Assembly: GCF_000251105.1 (NCBI RefSeq)
Contig: NC_017034.1
Coordinates: 62,001-126,000, forward strand
Source of the DNA: Methanocella conradii HZ254
GTDB lineage: Archaea > Halobacteriota > Methanocellia > Methanocellales > Methanocellaceae
Length of the DNA: 64,000 bases
Reading direction: 5' to 3'
Every line of letters starts with the position of its first letter. Within the stretch, counting starts at the first letter, position 1. The position numbers and the translations under genes are program-made. Of this stretch, positions 9,009 to 17,361 are shown in pieces. Under the pieces are notes generated by a model. The model was not told where the DNA came from. It made no database searches and saw nothing but the letters and a program-made list of their open reading frames with translations.

Positions 9009-10363
9009 ACGGTGCCCTCCGGCTCACGCCCTCCAGCCCTGGGCTTCTTCTTCAAGATGCCTGTACCTTGCTTTCTCGCGTTATTAACGTTATACCTCTT
9101 CTCCATATACTGTACCATTCTACCAAGGGGTATCGTAATACACAGATACACCATGCCGGCCGCAAGTAACGGCGTGAACGTATTATAATACTCTGCTCCA
9201 ATGGACTTGGACCACCACACTATTTCCATGACCGAGATGACCATGCCGATGGAGGAGTCCTTGATGAGCGCGATGAACTCATTTCCTAGGGCAGGGAGAA
9301 CTATCTTAAAGGCCTGCGGGAGTATGATATACCTCATTGATTGGTTATACGTCATGCCAAGCGACCTCGCCGCCTCCATCTGGCCTTTATGTATTGCCTC
9401 GATGCCCGCCTTGAATATCTCGCCCATATACGCCCCGCTATTCACAGAGAGGGCGATGACGCAGGCGGTGAACCCGTCGATGTTGAACTGGCCGCCAGTT
9501 ATGTCAGATATGAGGAAAGGCAATCCAAAGTTCACGAATAATAGCTGTAAGAGTATGGGCAGCCCCCTCACGCCTTCGACATATACGGATGCCACTGACC
9601 TAAAGATGATATTCGACGATACCCTGCCAAGGCCCATTATCAGGCCGATTACCAGCCCAATAGACATGGCCACTACCGAAAGCTGGATGGTTACTAATAG
9701 CCCTTTCGTGATTTCCTTTTCAAGGGCGTAAAGAAATAGCTTAAGGTTAAATATTGAGAACTTTCCCGCCGTAGACAGGTACATCGTGTAAGTCGCGCCC
9801 GGCGTAATCTCCATGACAGTCTCATTATCCTGCCAGCCTTCCTTCTGTACCTTTACCCTGTGGATTCCGGCCGGGATCAAGTATTGTACTTTTCCATCCT
9901 TTGTATCCGTTTTACCTATGGGCTCTCCATCGATGTAAACGGTCGCGCCTGCAAGCTTGCTCTTAGATGCGCCGCTATCAAGGATTATAAAAGTGACAAT
10001 ATTCGGATCTGTGACCACGTTTTCCCTGTTCAACTGGACGTTTACCTTCGCTCCATCAGAAAACTCCCTCTCCGCCGTCCGGGTGGCCAGGCCTTCTGCT
10101 GATGCGGTGATGTTATGCGGCCCTGCGCTAAAATTTGACACTGTTATAAGGCCATCACGATCTGTAACGCCCACAAATATATCGTCTACAATCACCGAGG
10201 CATTAGGGACGGGCCGGAGCATGTAATCTTTTATGTTGATAGTGACGATAACGTTCCCGCCCTGAGAAAAAGCAGGCATGCAAAACAGCGGGCAAAGAAT
10301 AAGCAAAACTACGAGCAGAATCGATACGACTGGCATTCTTTTTTTTCTATTCAAAACCATCAC
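9005..10363 (-). CDS. amino acid ABC permease fused to N-terminal PEGA-like surface domains
   Basis: A 452-residue protein, about twice the usual size of a HisM/GlnP permease. Residues about 12-33 are a signal or anchor helix. Residues about 38-105 and 120-200 are two beta-rich modules of the carboxypeptidase-regulatory/PEGA type (PNASVIVDDIFVGVTDRDG and AGATVYIDGEPIGKTD). Residues about 210-430 are a standard polar amino acid permease, with EAARSLG in the cytoplasmic EAA loop that contacts the ATPase. The surface modules should face outside. They may anchor the permease to the cell envelope or contact the binding protein; this is inference. Co-translated with glnQ. Confidence 0.88.
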   Translation of the reverse strand: MMVLNRKKRMPVVSILLVVLLILCPLFCMPAFSQGGNVIVTINIKDYMLRPVPNASVIVDDIFVGVTDRDGLITVSNFSAGPHNITASAEGLATRTAEREFSDGAKVNVQLNRENVVTDPNIVTFIILDSGASKSKLAGATVYIDGEPIGKTDTKDGKVQYLIPAGIHRVKVQKEGWQDNETVMEITPGATYTMYLSTAGKFSIFNLKLFLYALEKEITKGLLVTIQLSVVAMSIGLVIGLIMGLGRVSSNIIFRSVASVYVEGVRGLPILLQLLFVNFGLPFLISDITGGQFNIDGFTACVIALSVNSGAYMGEIFKAGIEAIHKGQMEAARSLGMTYNQSMRYIILPQAFKIVLPALGNEFIALIKDSSIGMVISVMEIVWWSKSIGAEYYNTFTPLLAAGMVYLCITIPLGRMVQYMEKRYNVNNARKQGTGILKKKPRAGGREPEGTV

Positions 10364-10508
10364 CGCACCATTTTTACCATAGGAATAGCTTTTATTATCC
10401 TATCATTCGAGTCTCAAGTTACTAACTATACACTTAACCTTTTAAAAAGCTTTTTTATTAGCATCGAATAGAATATTAATGCCCTAATATGTTTTTAAAA
10501 AGAAAAGA

Positions 10509-10531
10509 GGGCACGTCTATGATACGTGCCC
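10509..10531 (-). terminator. terminator of the binding-protein gene
   Basis: Read on the minus strand: GGGCACGT, 7-base loop, ACGTGCCC, then CTCTTTTCTTTTT. It starts ten bases after the stop codon of the solute-binding protein. This separates that gene from the permease-ATPase pair downstream. Confidence 0.75.
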
Positions 10532-10540
10532 GGATATTGC

Positions 10541-11368
10541 TCACTCAAACCATTTGTCGTGCAGCTTTTGTAGCCTGCCGTCAGCCTTCATCTTGGCTAG
10601 GGCCTCGTTCATGGCGGCGGTGAGGCCCGGGTTGTCCTTGTTTACGACAATGCCGAAGTACTCGGTAGCCGTGAGAGGCTCGCCGATAAACTTGTAGTCG
10701 CCCGGATAGTTCTTTATGTAAGGCTCGGAGACCGGCTGGTCGCCGACTACTACATCTACCTCCCCCTTCTTCAGAGCCATGAATGCCTCATTCATGGTAG
10801 CGTATGCCTTAATATCCTCGGCATTAACGCCAGGGTAGTTCTTGACCGCATCCTGCCCGACGGTGCCCATCTGGACGCCTACCTTCTTGCCGACGATGTC
10901 CGAGGCGTTCTTGATGCCGGTTTCGCTCGCCCTGACGCTGATCGCCTGCCCTGGCGACTCGTAATACCAATCGGTGAAGTCTATCATCTCTTGCCTCTTG
11001 GGGGTTATGGTGAACGCCGATATTGCAGCGTCAAACTTCTTGGCCTGGACCGCCGTGATGATAGTGTCGAACGCGTGGTCAGTGTACGTGACGTTCAAGC
11101 CAAGCTCCTTCGCGATCTCGTTCATGACATCGATATCGAAGCCCTCAAACTCACCCGTCGTCGTGTTTATATTCTCGAACGGCGGATAGTGGGCCTCTGT
11201 TGCTATAGAGAGCGTGCCCGGCGTTAAGGTTGTAAAGTTCGCGGCCGGCTTCGGGGTCGCCGAAGGCGTCGGCGTGACGGTCGGCGAGGTCGTGCATCCG
11301 CTTACAGCGACGAAGAGCGCGCTGACCAATAGCAATAAAAACAATGCCTTTGTTACATTCCTATTCAC
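10541..11368 (-). CDS. amino acid-binding lipoprotein of the ABC transporter (SBP family 3)
   Basis: A 275-residue extracytoplasmic receptor. A hydrophobic signal (residues 7-24) ends in the lipobox VSGC, followed by a Thr/Pro/Ser linker. The family 3 fold is clear: LSIATEAHYPPFE, GFDIDVMNEIAKELG, FDAAISAFTITPKRQEMIDFT, VGVQMGTVGQD, VDVVVGDQPV and the closing NEALAKMKADGRLQKLHDKW. It presumably delivers a polar amino acid to the permease and ATPase downstream. A TATA-like ACTATATACAC on the minus strand near 11448-11458 may be its promoter. Confidence 0.92.
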   Translation of the reverse strand: MNRNVTKALFLLLLVSALFVAVSGCTTSPTVTPTPSATPKPAANFTTLTPGTLSIATEAHYPPFENINTTTGEFEGFDIDVMNEIAKELGLNVTYTDHAFDTIITAVQAKKFDAAISAFTITPKRQEMIDFTDWYYESPGQAISVRASETGIKNASDIVGKKVGVQMGTVGQDAVKNYPGVNAEDIKAYATMNEAFMALKKGEVDVVVGDQPVSEPYIKNYPGDYKFIGEPLTATEYFGIVVNKDNPGLTAAMNEALAKMKADGRLQKLHDKWFE

Positions 11369-11577
11369 TATTCAAAGCCTCCTATCTCCACCTATTGTTA
11401 TGTCATGGCATGGCAGGGCATAACTGAGCATTGGGGTGCTTCATAGGTGTATATAGTCCTATGGTTATGACAATATTAAATCTTTTGGAAGCGATAGGTT
11501 TAAGCCTTTAAAACGTGCGTATATGCTCCAATCGTCGGGCTGCCATAAAGCCCGCGGGCAAAAAAGAAGATGATTAT

Positions 11578-11799
11578 ATGGCTGGTAAGATCGATAAGAC
11601 CGTAACGGTTGGTAAGTTTAAGGGAGGGGAGGCACAGGTGAGGAGCATATTGACCTCCCAGGGCTTAGAGGCAAAGTCGTTGTCCTTAAAGGTGAACGAC
11701 CATAATAGCGAGGTCTGGGACATCGTGCTGAGTAACGGCCGTAAGGTTCAGTTGGTCGCCCCCAAGAAAGGCAACCAGGTCACCATCAAGGAACAGTAA
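11578..11799 (+). CDS. small basic protein, function unknown
   Basis: 73 residues from ATG 11578 (MAGKIDKTVTVGKFKGG); an upstream in-frame extension to 11515 lacks support. It looks like a compact beta-rich fold ending in KKGNQVTIKEQ. No membrane segment, cysteine or catalytic motif is seen and no family is recognised. A hairpin (GGGCT/AGCCC, 11537-11553) precedes it, and it shares a terminator with the convergent acetate transporter. Confidence 0.7.
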   Translation: MAGKIDKTVTVGKFKGGEAQVRSILTSQGLEAKSLSLKVNDHNSEVWDIVLSNGRKVQLVAPKKGNQVTIKEQ

Positions 11800-11805
11800 A
11801 AAAAG

Positions 11806-11824
11806 AAGCGCCTTTAAGGCGCTT
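11806..11824. terminator. bidirectional hairpin between convergent genes
   Basis: The palindrome AAGCGCCTT-T-AAGGCGCTT is preceded by an A-run and followed by T-rich sequence. It can serve both the small protein on the plus strand and the acetate transporter on the minus strand. Confidence 0.7.
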
Positions 11825-11837
11825 AATTTATGCTTTT

Positions 11838-12452
11838 TTAGGTGCCGCCTATCGGCAGTACCTTCTTTCCGTGTGCCTCGTTGAGCACCTCGGCGCATGC
11901 CAGGTATATTGCAGAGAAGCCACATGCTATGCCCTCAAGGCCCGCGAGCATCTTAATCCAGGCTATGCCGGTATAGTCCGCGATGGCCAGCATGAAGAAT
12001 AGTAGCGCCAGGCTGGCGAACACGAGCTGGAGCGCCCGGTTTTTATTAAGAGTGCCCGCGAACATGTATGCGGTGAACAGCCCCCACATCGCCAGGTAGG
12101 CGGCCATAGATACGCCGTCTGGCGCCGAAGCCCACCCAAGCTTTGGGAAGAGCATGATAGCTACTAGAGAGACCCAGAAAAGCCCATAAGACGTGAAGGC
12201 GGTCGTGCCGAAGGTGTTGCCCTTCCTGAACTCCATCACGCCCGCTATGATCTGGGCTATGCCGCCATAGAATATTCCCATGGCCAGTATCATGCCAAGC
12301 GATGAGGATGCTATAATCCCGGCATTCAGCAAATTCAACAAAACGGTCGTCATCCCGAACCCCATGAGCCCGAGCGGGGATGGGTTGGCAAGCGCCGACG
12401 TCATGGCGCCGAAAGGTTTCGATTCTTTATTAGCCGTTTGAACGTTAACCAT
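11838..12452 (-). CDS. satP: acetate/succinate transporter (GPR1/FUN34/YaaH family)
   Basis: 204 residues with six predicted membrane helices. The family signature NPSPLGLMGFGMTTVLLN is at residues about 23-40. The family forms hexameric acetate channels. In a methanogen of this type acetate is a carbon source, so an import role is reasonable; in acetoclastic relatives it could also feed methanogenesis. A leading hydrophilic tail (residues 1-20) precedes the first helix. It is single, with an AT-rich promoter region toward 12480. Confidence 0.9.
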   Translation of the reverse strand: MVNVQTANKESKPFGAMTSALANPSPLGLMGFGMTTVLLNLLNAGIIASSSLGMILAMGIFYGGIAQIIAGVMEFRKGNTFGTTAFTSYGLFWVSLVAIMLFPKLGWASAPDGVSMAAYLAMWGLFTAYMFAGTLNKNRALQLVFASLALLFFMLAIADYTGIAWIKMLAGLEGIACGFSAIYLACAEVLNEAHGKKVLPIGGT

Positions 12453-12603
12453 TAAATGGCACCTATAGTTAATAAATAATCATTATAAATAAATCTTGCG
12501 ATTGTTAACTATTATTAATTTATATAGTGGAGCAGGAAGTGGCCACGTAGCCCAGGGCTATTCGGGCATATCCGTCAAAAAAGATCGGCACGGCGACCAT
12601 CGC

Positions 12604-12927
12604 ATGGGAACCCGATTAATTTCATCAGCTTTAGGCGGAAATGCCAATAATGGGCTCATTCCCATGATGCTCCAGAGTCCGAGCTTGAGCCTCACCCTGC
12701 AAAACCCGAAGTTTACGGCCGCGCCCCTGGAGCCTAACGTCGGGCGAGAGCCATGTACCATCACCATGGACATGACCGATGAGATAGCCGATTTTCTGTT
12801 TGTGACGATTGAGGCGGAGAAGCCGGTAGCTTTGCAGAGCCTCTCCTGCGAACTAAAGGTGCTCGCCCGAAAGATGGTGTACCTGCCCTACTATAAGAAA
12901 GGCAACGAGCTTGTGCCCGGCTATTGA
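12604..12927 (+). CDS. hypothetical protein
   Basis: 107 residues from ATG 12604. A longer frame reaches a TTG at 12496, but a TATA box (TTTATATAG near 12521-12529) lies inside it and would place transcription start near 12550, which favours the shorter product. The C-terminal half (MDMTDEIADFLFVTIEAEKP onward) looks like genuine protein. No family, membrane segment or motif is recognised. Confidence that it is a real gene is moderate. Confidence 0.5.
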   Translation: MGTRLISSALGGNANNGLIPMMLQSPSLSLTLQNPKFTAAPLEPNVGREPCTITMDMTDEIADFLFVTIEAEKPVALQSLSCELKVLARKMVYLPYYKKGNELVPGY

Positions 12928-12940
12928 CCGGGACTCCTTT

Positions 12941-13426
12941 TTATTTTCTCCTTTTGTAGAGCCCTATTATCTCGGCCTCTGCCAGGATGTGCCCCTTCAT
13001 GGCCTCCAGGACGGCGCTCTTCGTGACGCCTGAGGGCAGGTCCAGCGTGGTGTCAAGCGCGTAGAGGTGGAACCTGTAGCGGTGCGGCTTGCCCGGCGGT
13101 GGGCATGGGCCGCCGTAGCCCATCATGCGGAAATCGTTCACTCCCTGGGAGCAGCCCTTTTTTATGAACTTCTCGGCGTTTACGCCTTCGGGCAGCTCGT
13201 TCCTGGATGCCGGTATATTATAGAGCACCCAGTGCGTGAAAACCCGCCCCGGCGCGTCGGGGTCGTCCATGATCAATGCAAAAGTCTCGGTCCCTTCGGG
13301 CGCCCCGTCCCATGAAAGCTGTGGCGAGATATCGTCTCCATCACACGTATACTTCACAGGGATCTCCTTGCCAGGCTCAAACGAATCGCTTCTAAGCGTC
13401 AGGCCTTTACTAACGGTAATACTCAT
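12941..13426 (-). CDS. PEBP/Raf-kinase-inhibitor-like protein (YbhB/YbcL family)
   Basis: 161 residues from ATG 13426 (MSITVSKGLTLRS), chosen because GGTGG sits a few bases upstream; ten extra in-frame residues reach 13456. The phosphatidylethanolamine-binding fold shows YTCDGDDISPQLSW, ALIMDDPDAPGRVFTHWVLYNIP, GYGGPCPPPGKPHRYRFHLYALD and a DLPSG turn. The DPDAP and GxCPP segments line the anion-binding pocket. The physiological role of prokaryotic members is unsettled. There is no signal peptide, so it is cytoplasmic. Confidence 0.9.
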   Translation of the reverse strand: MSITVSKGLTLRSDSFEPGKEIPVKYTCDGDDISPQLSWDGAPEGTETFALIMDDPDAPGRVFTHWVLYNIPASRNELPEGVNAEKFIKKGCSQGVNDFRMMGYGGPCPPPGKPHRYRFHLYALDTTLDLPSGVTKSAVLEAMKGHILAEAEIIGLYKRRK

Positions 13427-13476
13427 AAATCCACCAAAAAATAATAAAACCTTCATGATATTACGTTTTGCGCCCT

Positions 13477-13848
13477 TTAGCCTATCCGCTTGTAATATTC
13501 ATATGACAGGAGGTAAGAGGCTATGCTCAACCCCCAGACTATCTGAGCGGCCGTGATGACGTTGTATGGGGCGCCCAGGCTCGTCGCCGCCGCAAGCAAC
13601 GCTATCAACGTGACGGCCACCATGAACCCGTTACGTGATGCGGCCAGCGAGCACTTCATAGACCTCTCGTCTTGCACTTCCCCGGGCTCTCTCTTTGCCA
13701 TATAACAATAAATGACAAAGCCAACGAGCACTATGATAAAGGCTATAGTCGTAAACAGCACGTAGAGTGGAAATACTCCAGTTACCAATAGCAAGGCGAA
13801 CGTCAATAATATTACCAAAGATATTTTCGACTCCTCTGTTCGTAGCAT
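13477..13848 (-). CDS. four-helix membrane protein paired with an XRE regulator (DUF2178-like)
   Basis: 123 residues from ATG 13848, seven bases after a GGAGGA site; an ATG at 13854 overlaps the regulator's stop codon but is only one base from that site. Four membrane helices are visible (about 10-30, 33-53, 75-95, 100-118). A charged loop, KREPGEVQDERSMK, lies between helices 2 and 3. This layout and the small XRE gene just upstream match DUF2178-type pairs in archaea and Firmicutes. Function unknown; probably controlled by its partner. Confidence 0.78.
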   Translation of the reverse strand: MLRTEESKISLVILLTFALLLVTGVFPLYVLFTTIAFIIVLVGFVIYCYMAKREPGEVQDERSMKCSLAASRNGFMVAVTLIALLAAATSLGAPYNVITAAQIVWGLSIASYLLSYEYYKRIG

Positions 13849-13850
13849 TT

Positions 13851-14042
13851 TCATTCCTCCATGAATAGCTCCTCGATTGCTGTCCCGAAGCACCTGGCTA
13901 GCCTGAATGCAAGCGATAGGGATGGGTCGTACTTTTCATTCTCTATTGCGTTTATCGTCTGCCTCGAGACGCCTACCTTTGCCGCCAGCTCTTCCTGGGT
14001 CATATTATGTCTGGCCCTGAACTCCTTCAAGCGGTTCCGCAT
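13851..14042 (-). CDS. XRE-family transcriptional regulator
   Basis: 63 residues from ATG 14042 (MRNRLKEFRARHNMTQ). It is little more than one Cro/C1 helix-turn-helix: MTQEELAAKVGVSRQTINAIENEKYDPSLSLAFRLARCF. In-frame ATGs at 14057 and 14090 would put the start within or before the TATA box, so the short form is preferred. It is coupled to the membrane-protein gene and probably represses the pair through the inverted repeat over its own promoter. Confidence 0.88.
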   Translation of the reverse strand: MRNRLKEFRARHNMTQEELAAKVGVSRQTINAIENEKYDPSLSLAFRLARCFGTAIEELFMEE

Positions 14043-14044
14043 AT

Positions 14045-14081
14045 GTAAAGTATACATTACTTTTTGTATATAAAACTTTAC
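14045..14081 (-). promoter_or_regulatory. TATA box flanked by an inverted repeat, likely autoregulatory operator
   Basis: GTAAAGT (14045-14051) and ACTTTAC (14075-14081) bracket the minus-strand TATA box TTTATATA (14067-14074). A GTATAC palindrome also lies between the arms. A dimeric XRE protein bound here would block TBP. The spacing predicts a nearly leaderless transcript for the regulator at 14042. Confidence 0.65.
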
Positions 14082-14178
14082 TTCTTTCAATGTTGGTAAT
14101 TTATATTAATTTATACGTTATATTTTAGTAATGACATGTGGTAAATATTTAATAGGATGCCGGAGTAATAGGAATCCT

Positions 14179-15585
14179 ATGTCAGGCATCCAGAGAAAGC
14201 TGGCACTCTTCGCCGCCCTCCTGCTCTTTCTCGCCGGAATCTTGACGATGGTTCCCGATGAATGGCTCCTCGGGCCGCAGGCGGCCTGCCATACCTGCCA
14301 CGAGGCGCAGTACCCGGCGAGCCACCTACTCTACAGGATAAACTACATGGGCTATAACTCCTTATGCTCCTTCGCACCCTTCAGCACACTCATCCTGGTC
14401 GGCGCCGCCATCCTAATATTCCTGACAACTTTTAAGATAAAGTTCGAGCGATGGGGGCCACAGTACCGCGTGCTGGCTGTAGCGGCGCTTGTGGCGCTGG
14501 CCATTATGACGATGCTGCCCATACGTACAGGCTACCGGGACTTGCTGGGGATGAGCACCCTCGACCCGCTCGCCCCTTTAAGCACCTTATTCTTATTGGC
14601 CCTCGCCCTGGCAGCATCTATGGGCTTCATCGTCTGCCCATTTTTGATAATAATGCGCTGCCGCTGCCCTGTGCTGGAAAAAGAGATGGACGCTTCATAT
14701 GCTCCGGACCGCGCGATATTACGCTACCTGAAGATAGCACTAACAGGTAGATTGAGCGATGAGGACGTGCGCCGGCTTTACATGTGCACGCTGTGCAATG
14801 GATGCTGGCTCTCCTGGTTTAACCGCCACACCAGGGCGATGGCCGTTAAAAAGGGCATCGTCCCATCCCATCTTGCCTCCATAAGAGGATCGATGGAAAA
14901 GTATGGGAACCCTTATGGGACCGCCCTGGAGGCTGATGGCGGAAATGCCATTAATGGAAAGGCGGATACGCTGCTTTTTCGGGGGTGCACGGCGAGGCTT
15001 AAGGCGCCGGAGATACTGAGCGCAGCGCAGCTCCTTCTGGATAAGAAGGGCATAAAATACGGGCTAATTGACGAGTCATGCTGCGGGTACACGCTGATCA
15101 ACCTCGGCGACCTGGATGCGGGACTTAAAGCCGTTGACAGGAATATTGCCGCTTTTAAGGCGGCGGGCGTGAGGCGCATCATCACGGTATGCCCGGGATG
15201 CTACGCCGCCTTTAACAGGTATTACAAAGGCCGCGGCGGGTTCGACCCGGAGGTCGTGTTGGCACTGGACCTGTTGAAGGAGATGCGCGTCCCGGCGAAA
15301 GGCGTGACGGTACACGACCCCTGCCATGCCAGGGATAAGCGGGAGCTGGCCAGGAGCGTGCTCGTAGGCGCTAGAGAGGATGGCACAGGCGCATGCTGTG
15401 GCGCCGGTGGAGGCGTGATGTCGTTCGACAGGGCGCTCGCAGGCCACAGGGCTAATAGGATATTCGAGGAGAACCTGGGCAGCGTGGTCACGTATTGCCC
15501 GTTCTGCTACCTCAACCTGTCCAGGACATGCTCCGAACGCGTATCGGATATATACGTGTTGCTGGCAAAGGGGGGCATTAAATGA
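14179..15585 (+). CDS. membrane protein with a CxxCH motif and HdrD/GlpC-type Fe-S domains
   Basis: 468 residues from ATG 14179 (AGGA upstream; ATG 14131 is an alternative). Residues about 5-25 are a membrane helix, followed outside by CHTCH (37-41), a c-type haem motif. Three more helices lie at about 70-90, 100-120 and 135-160. The cytoplasmic part has CTLCNGC, then two CCG domains: RGCTARLK...CCGYTLIN...CPGC and HDPCH...CCGAGGG...CPFC. These domains ligate the special 4Fe-4S clusters of heterodisulfide reductase HdrD. The protein therefore looks like a redox enzyme linking an outside haem or quinone-side pool to cytoplasmic thiol/disulfide chemistry. The substrate is not known. Confidence 0.82.
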   Translation: MSGIQRKLALFAALLLFLAGILTMVPDEWLLGPQAACHTCHEAQYPASHLLYRINYMGYNSLCSFAPFSTLILVGAAILIFLTTFKIKFERWGPQYRVLAVAALVALAIMTMLPIRTGYRDLLGMSTLDPLAPLSTLFLLALALAASMGFIVCPFLIIMRCRCPVLEKEMDASYAPDRAILRYLKIALTGRLSDEDVRRLYMCTLCNGCWLSWFNRHTRAMAVKKGIVPSHLASIRGSMEKYGNPYGTALEADGGNAINGKADTLLFRGCTARLKAPEILSAAQLLLDKKGIKYGLIDESCCGYTLINLGDLDAGLKAVDRNIAAFKAAGVRRIITVCPGCYAAFNRYYKGRGGFDPEVVLALDLLKEMRVPAKGVTVHDPCHARDKRELARSVLVGAREDGTGACCGAGGGVMSFDRALAGHRANRIFEENLGSVVTYCPFCYLNLSRTCSERVSDIYVLLAKGGIK

Positions 15586-16262
15586 TAATGCCTTTCGAAG
15601 GCCTCACGATCATAAAAAAATTCCCGAGCAGGAAAAACGCCGTATATCTTGTGGAGAGGGGTGGCTGGCGGCTCGTGTTGAAAGTATATGGAAATGACAG
15701 GCGCAAGAACGAGGCGGACGTGCTCAGGTCAGCCCTAAAGGCTGGCATCCGGGTGCCGGAAATAATAGAGGAAGGCGAAAGCGCCCTGCTCATGGAGTTC
15801 ATCCCGGGCAGGCTCGCAAACGATTACCTGGAGACCTGCCGCATTGAAGAGATAGCGTTGGGCGTGGCCGATTGGCTCGCAGGATTCCATAAGGCATTCC
15901 GCTCCGGCGACAGCGTGCTTTTAAAGTCGGACGCCATTTTAAAGAACTTCATCGTCTCGGACAGCTTGTATGGCATAGATTTTGAGCTATCCCGCATCGG
16001 GCGCCCTGAGGAGGACGTGGGCGAGGCGCTGGCATACCTGCTGGACACCCGCCCCATGTTCGCCGACGATAAGCTCGGCCTTTGCCAGGCGTTCATCGAG
16101 CGCTATGAGCGAGGCTCGGGGATTGGCCTTAAAGGCGTGGATGCTTTTGTGGCCCGCTCACTGAGGGAAGCCGCCGGCTTCCGCCCCGCCCAGCGTGGGC
16201 TATTGATGAGAAAAGCTGCGGAGATCGAGGAATCCAGGCCCTTCACACGCTGCCGACGATGA
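15582..16262 (+). CDS. kinase-fold protein (RIO/APH-like), small
   Basis: 226 residues whose start overlaps the preceding stop codon. The fold is recognisable from a beta strand with lysine (RLVLKVYG), a hinge-like ALLMEFIPGRLAND, and IDFELSRIGRPEEDVGEALAYL, where IDFE takes the place of the DFG/DxD metal-binding motif. DAILKNFIV replaces the HxDxxxxN catalytic loop and lacks its aspartate, so activity may be altered or absent. Bud32 is a more distant alternative. Coupling to the HdrD-like gene suggests a joint role. Its last 20 bases overlap the convergent phosphatase-like gene. Confidence 0.65.
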   Translation: MIMPFEGLTIIKKFPSRKNAVYLVERGGWRLVLKVYGNDRRKNEADVLRSALKAGIRVPEIIEEGESALLMEFIPGRLANDYLETCRIEEIALGVADWLAGFHKAFRSGDSVLLKSDAILKNFIVSDSLYGIDFELSRIGRPEEDVGEALAYLLDTRPMFADDKLGLCQAFIERYERGSGIGLKGVDAFVARSLREAAGFRPAQRGLLMRKAAEIEESRPFTRCRR

Positions 16263-17361
16263 TGGGTATGTACATGTCGTCCGGGAGCAGCGTCCCGTGG
16301 TTGCCGCCATTCTCGATGGCATGGCAGCCGTGGTCGGAGCAGATGACCACAACCGTGCCATTATCAAGGGCCTTCAATATCTTTCCAACGTAAGAGTCAA
16401 TAGCCTTTAGCGAGCCTCTGCCCTCCTCCAAGTAGGGGCCATAGGCGTGCATCACCGTATCCGTACTCTTGAAGTGGACGATGGTCAAGTTAGCCCCCGT
16501 CCTATATTCCCATATGGCCGCGTCCGCTACCTCATCGTCGGGAGTGCCGTCGCCGTTAGAGTCCACCCTGGATATGGTGGCTGATATGTTGACCGGGGGC
16601 GACGGGCCGTCCACCCATACGGCGCTCTTGCCATTTTCGTTGAGCACGTCGACGATCGTCTTGCCCGCCGGCTCGTATGACCGGAAATCGCCCTTCGACA
16701 GGTTTGGGGCCAGGCCCGTGGCCATTGACTTCGCATTATTCTGGGTGATGGAAGGGTAGACGCAAACGGCCTTTATAGGCTCGCCGAGCGATGACATGTT
16801 GTCGACCAGCCCCCTCGATAGGGCGTCCTCGTACCGGTAATATCCCAGGGCGTCTATGTATATGAGCACGACTCTGCCTGCCTTGCCATGAATCAAGCCT
16901 TCCCTGCCGCCCTCATTGAGCGCATACAGTATGGACGGCGCGATGTCAAGCGTCGAGGCGCTCGGCTTCTCCGAAACGGCAATTTCCACGTTCTTAACGA
17001 CCGCTGTAGCGCCCTTATAGTGGATGGCGCCGTCAGGCCCTACCAGCAGTGGAATATCCTTATCAGCGCTATAGGCCGCCGCGCTCCAGTTCAAAGTCGC
17101 TCCCCCATATGACACTGACTCAACCGGATAGACACCGTAATAATACAAGAAGAACTCCAGGGGTATTCCCGTCACGCCGTCATATGTCCTTTCACAATTT
17201 TCCAGTTTAGCGTAGAGCGAGCTGTTTACGTTTTTTGAGGCGTCGCCGTTGATCGTGAAAGACCAGCTGCTTCCATCGAATACAAAGAAGGAAATGGCCA
17301 CGACTAATAAAACGACGGCCAATAAAATAAGGAAAGCAACGGGCTTTTTCGGCAAGGCCAT
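16243..17361 (-). CDS. membrane-anchored alkaline phosphatase-superfamily protein
   Basis: 372 residues. One N-terminal helix (about 8-28) anchors an extracytoplasmic part. Residues about 30-130 resemble the beta domain found in the neighbouring genes. From about 145 a phosphodiesterase/phosphopentomutase-type metal-binding fold begins: VVLIYIDALG (first metal aspartate), VYPSITQNNAKSMATG (nucleophile region), HFKSTDTVMHAYGP, and VVICSDHGCHAIENGGNHGTL (distal metal ligands). The order matches nucleotide pyrophosphatase-like enzymes, cleaving phospho-esters outside the cell. The substrate is unknown. It is adjacent, without gap, to the CxxCH gene upstream. Confidence 0.75.
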   Translation of the reverse strand: MALPKKPVAFLILLAVVLLVVAISFFVFDGSSWSFTINGDASKNVNSSLYAKLENCERTYDGVTGIPLEFFLYYYGVYPVESVSYGGATLNWSAAAYSADKDIPLLVGPDGAIHYKGATAVVKNVEIAVSEKPSASTLDIAPSILYALNEGGREGLIHGKAGRVVLIYIDALGYYRYEDALSRGLVDNMSSLGEPIKAVCVYPSITQNNAKSMATGLAPNLSKGDFRSYEPAGKTIVDVLNENGKSAVWVDGPSPPVNISATISRVDSNGDGTPDDEVADAAIWEYRTGANLTIVHFKSTDTVMHAYGPYLEEGRGSLKAIDSYVGKILKALDNGTVVVICSDHGCHAIENGGNHGTLLPDDMYIPIIVGSV

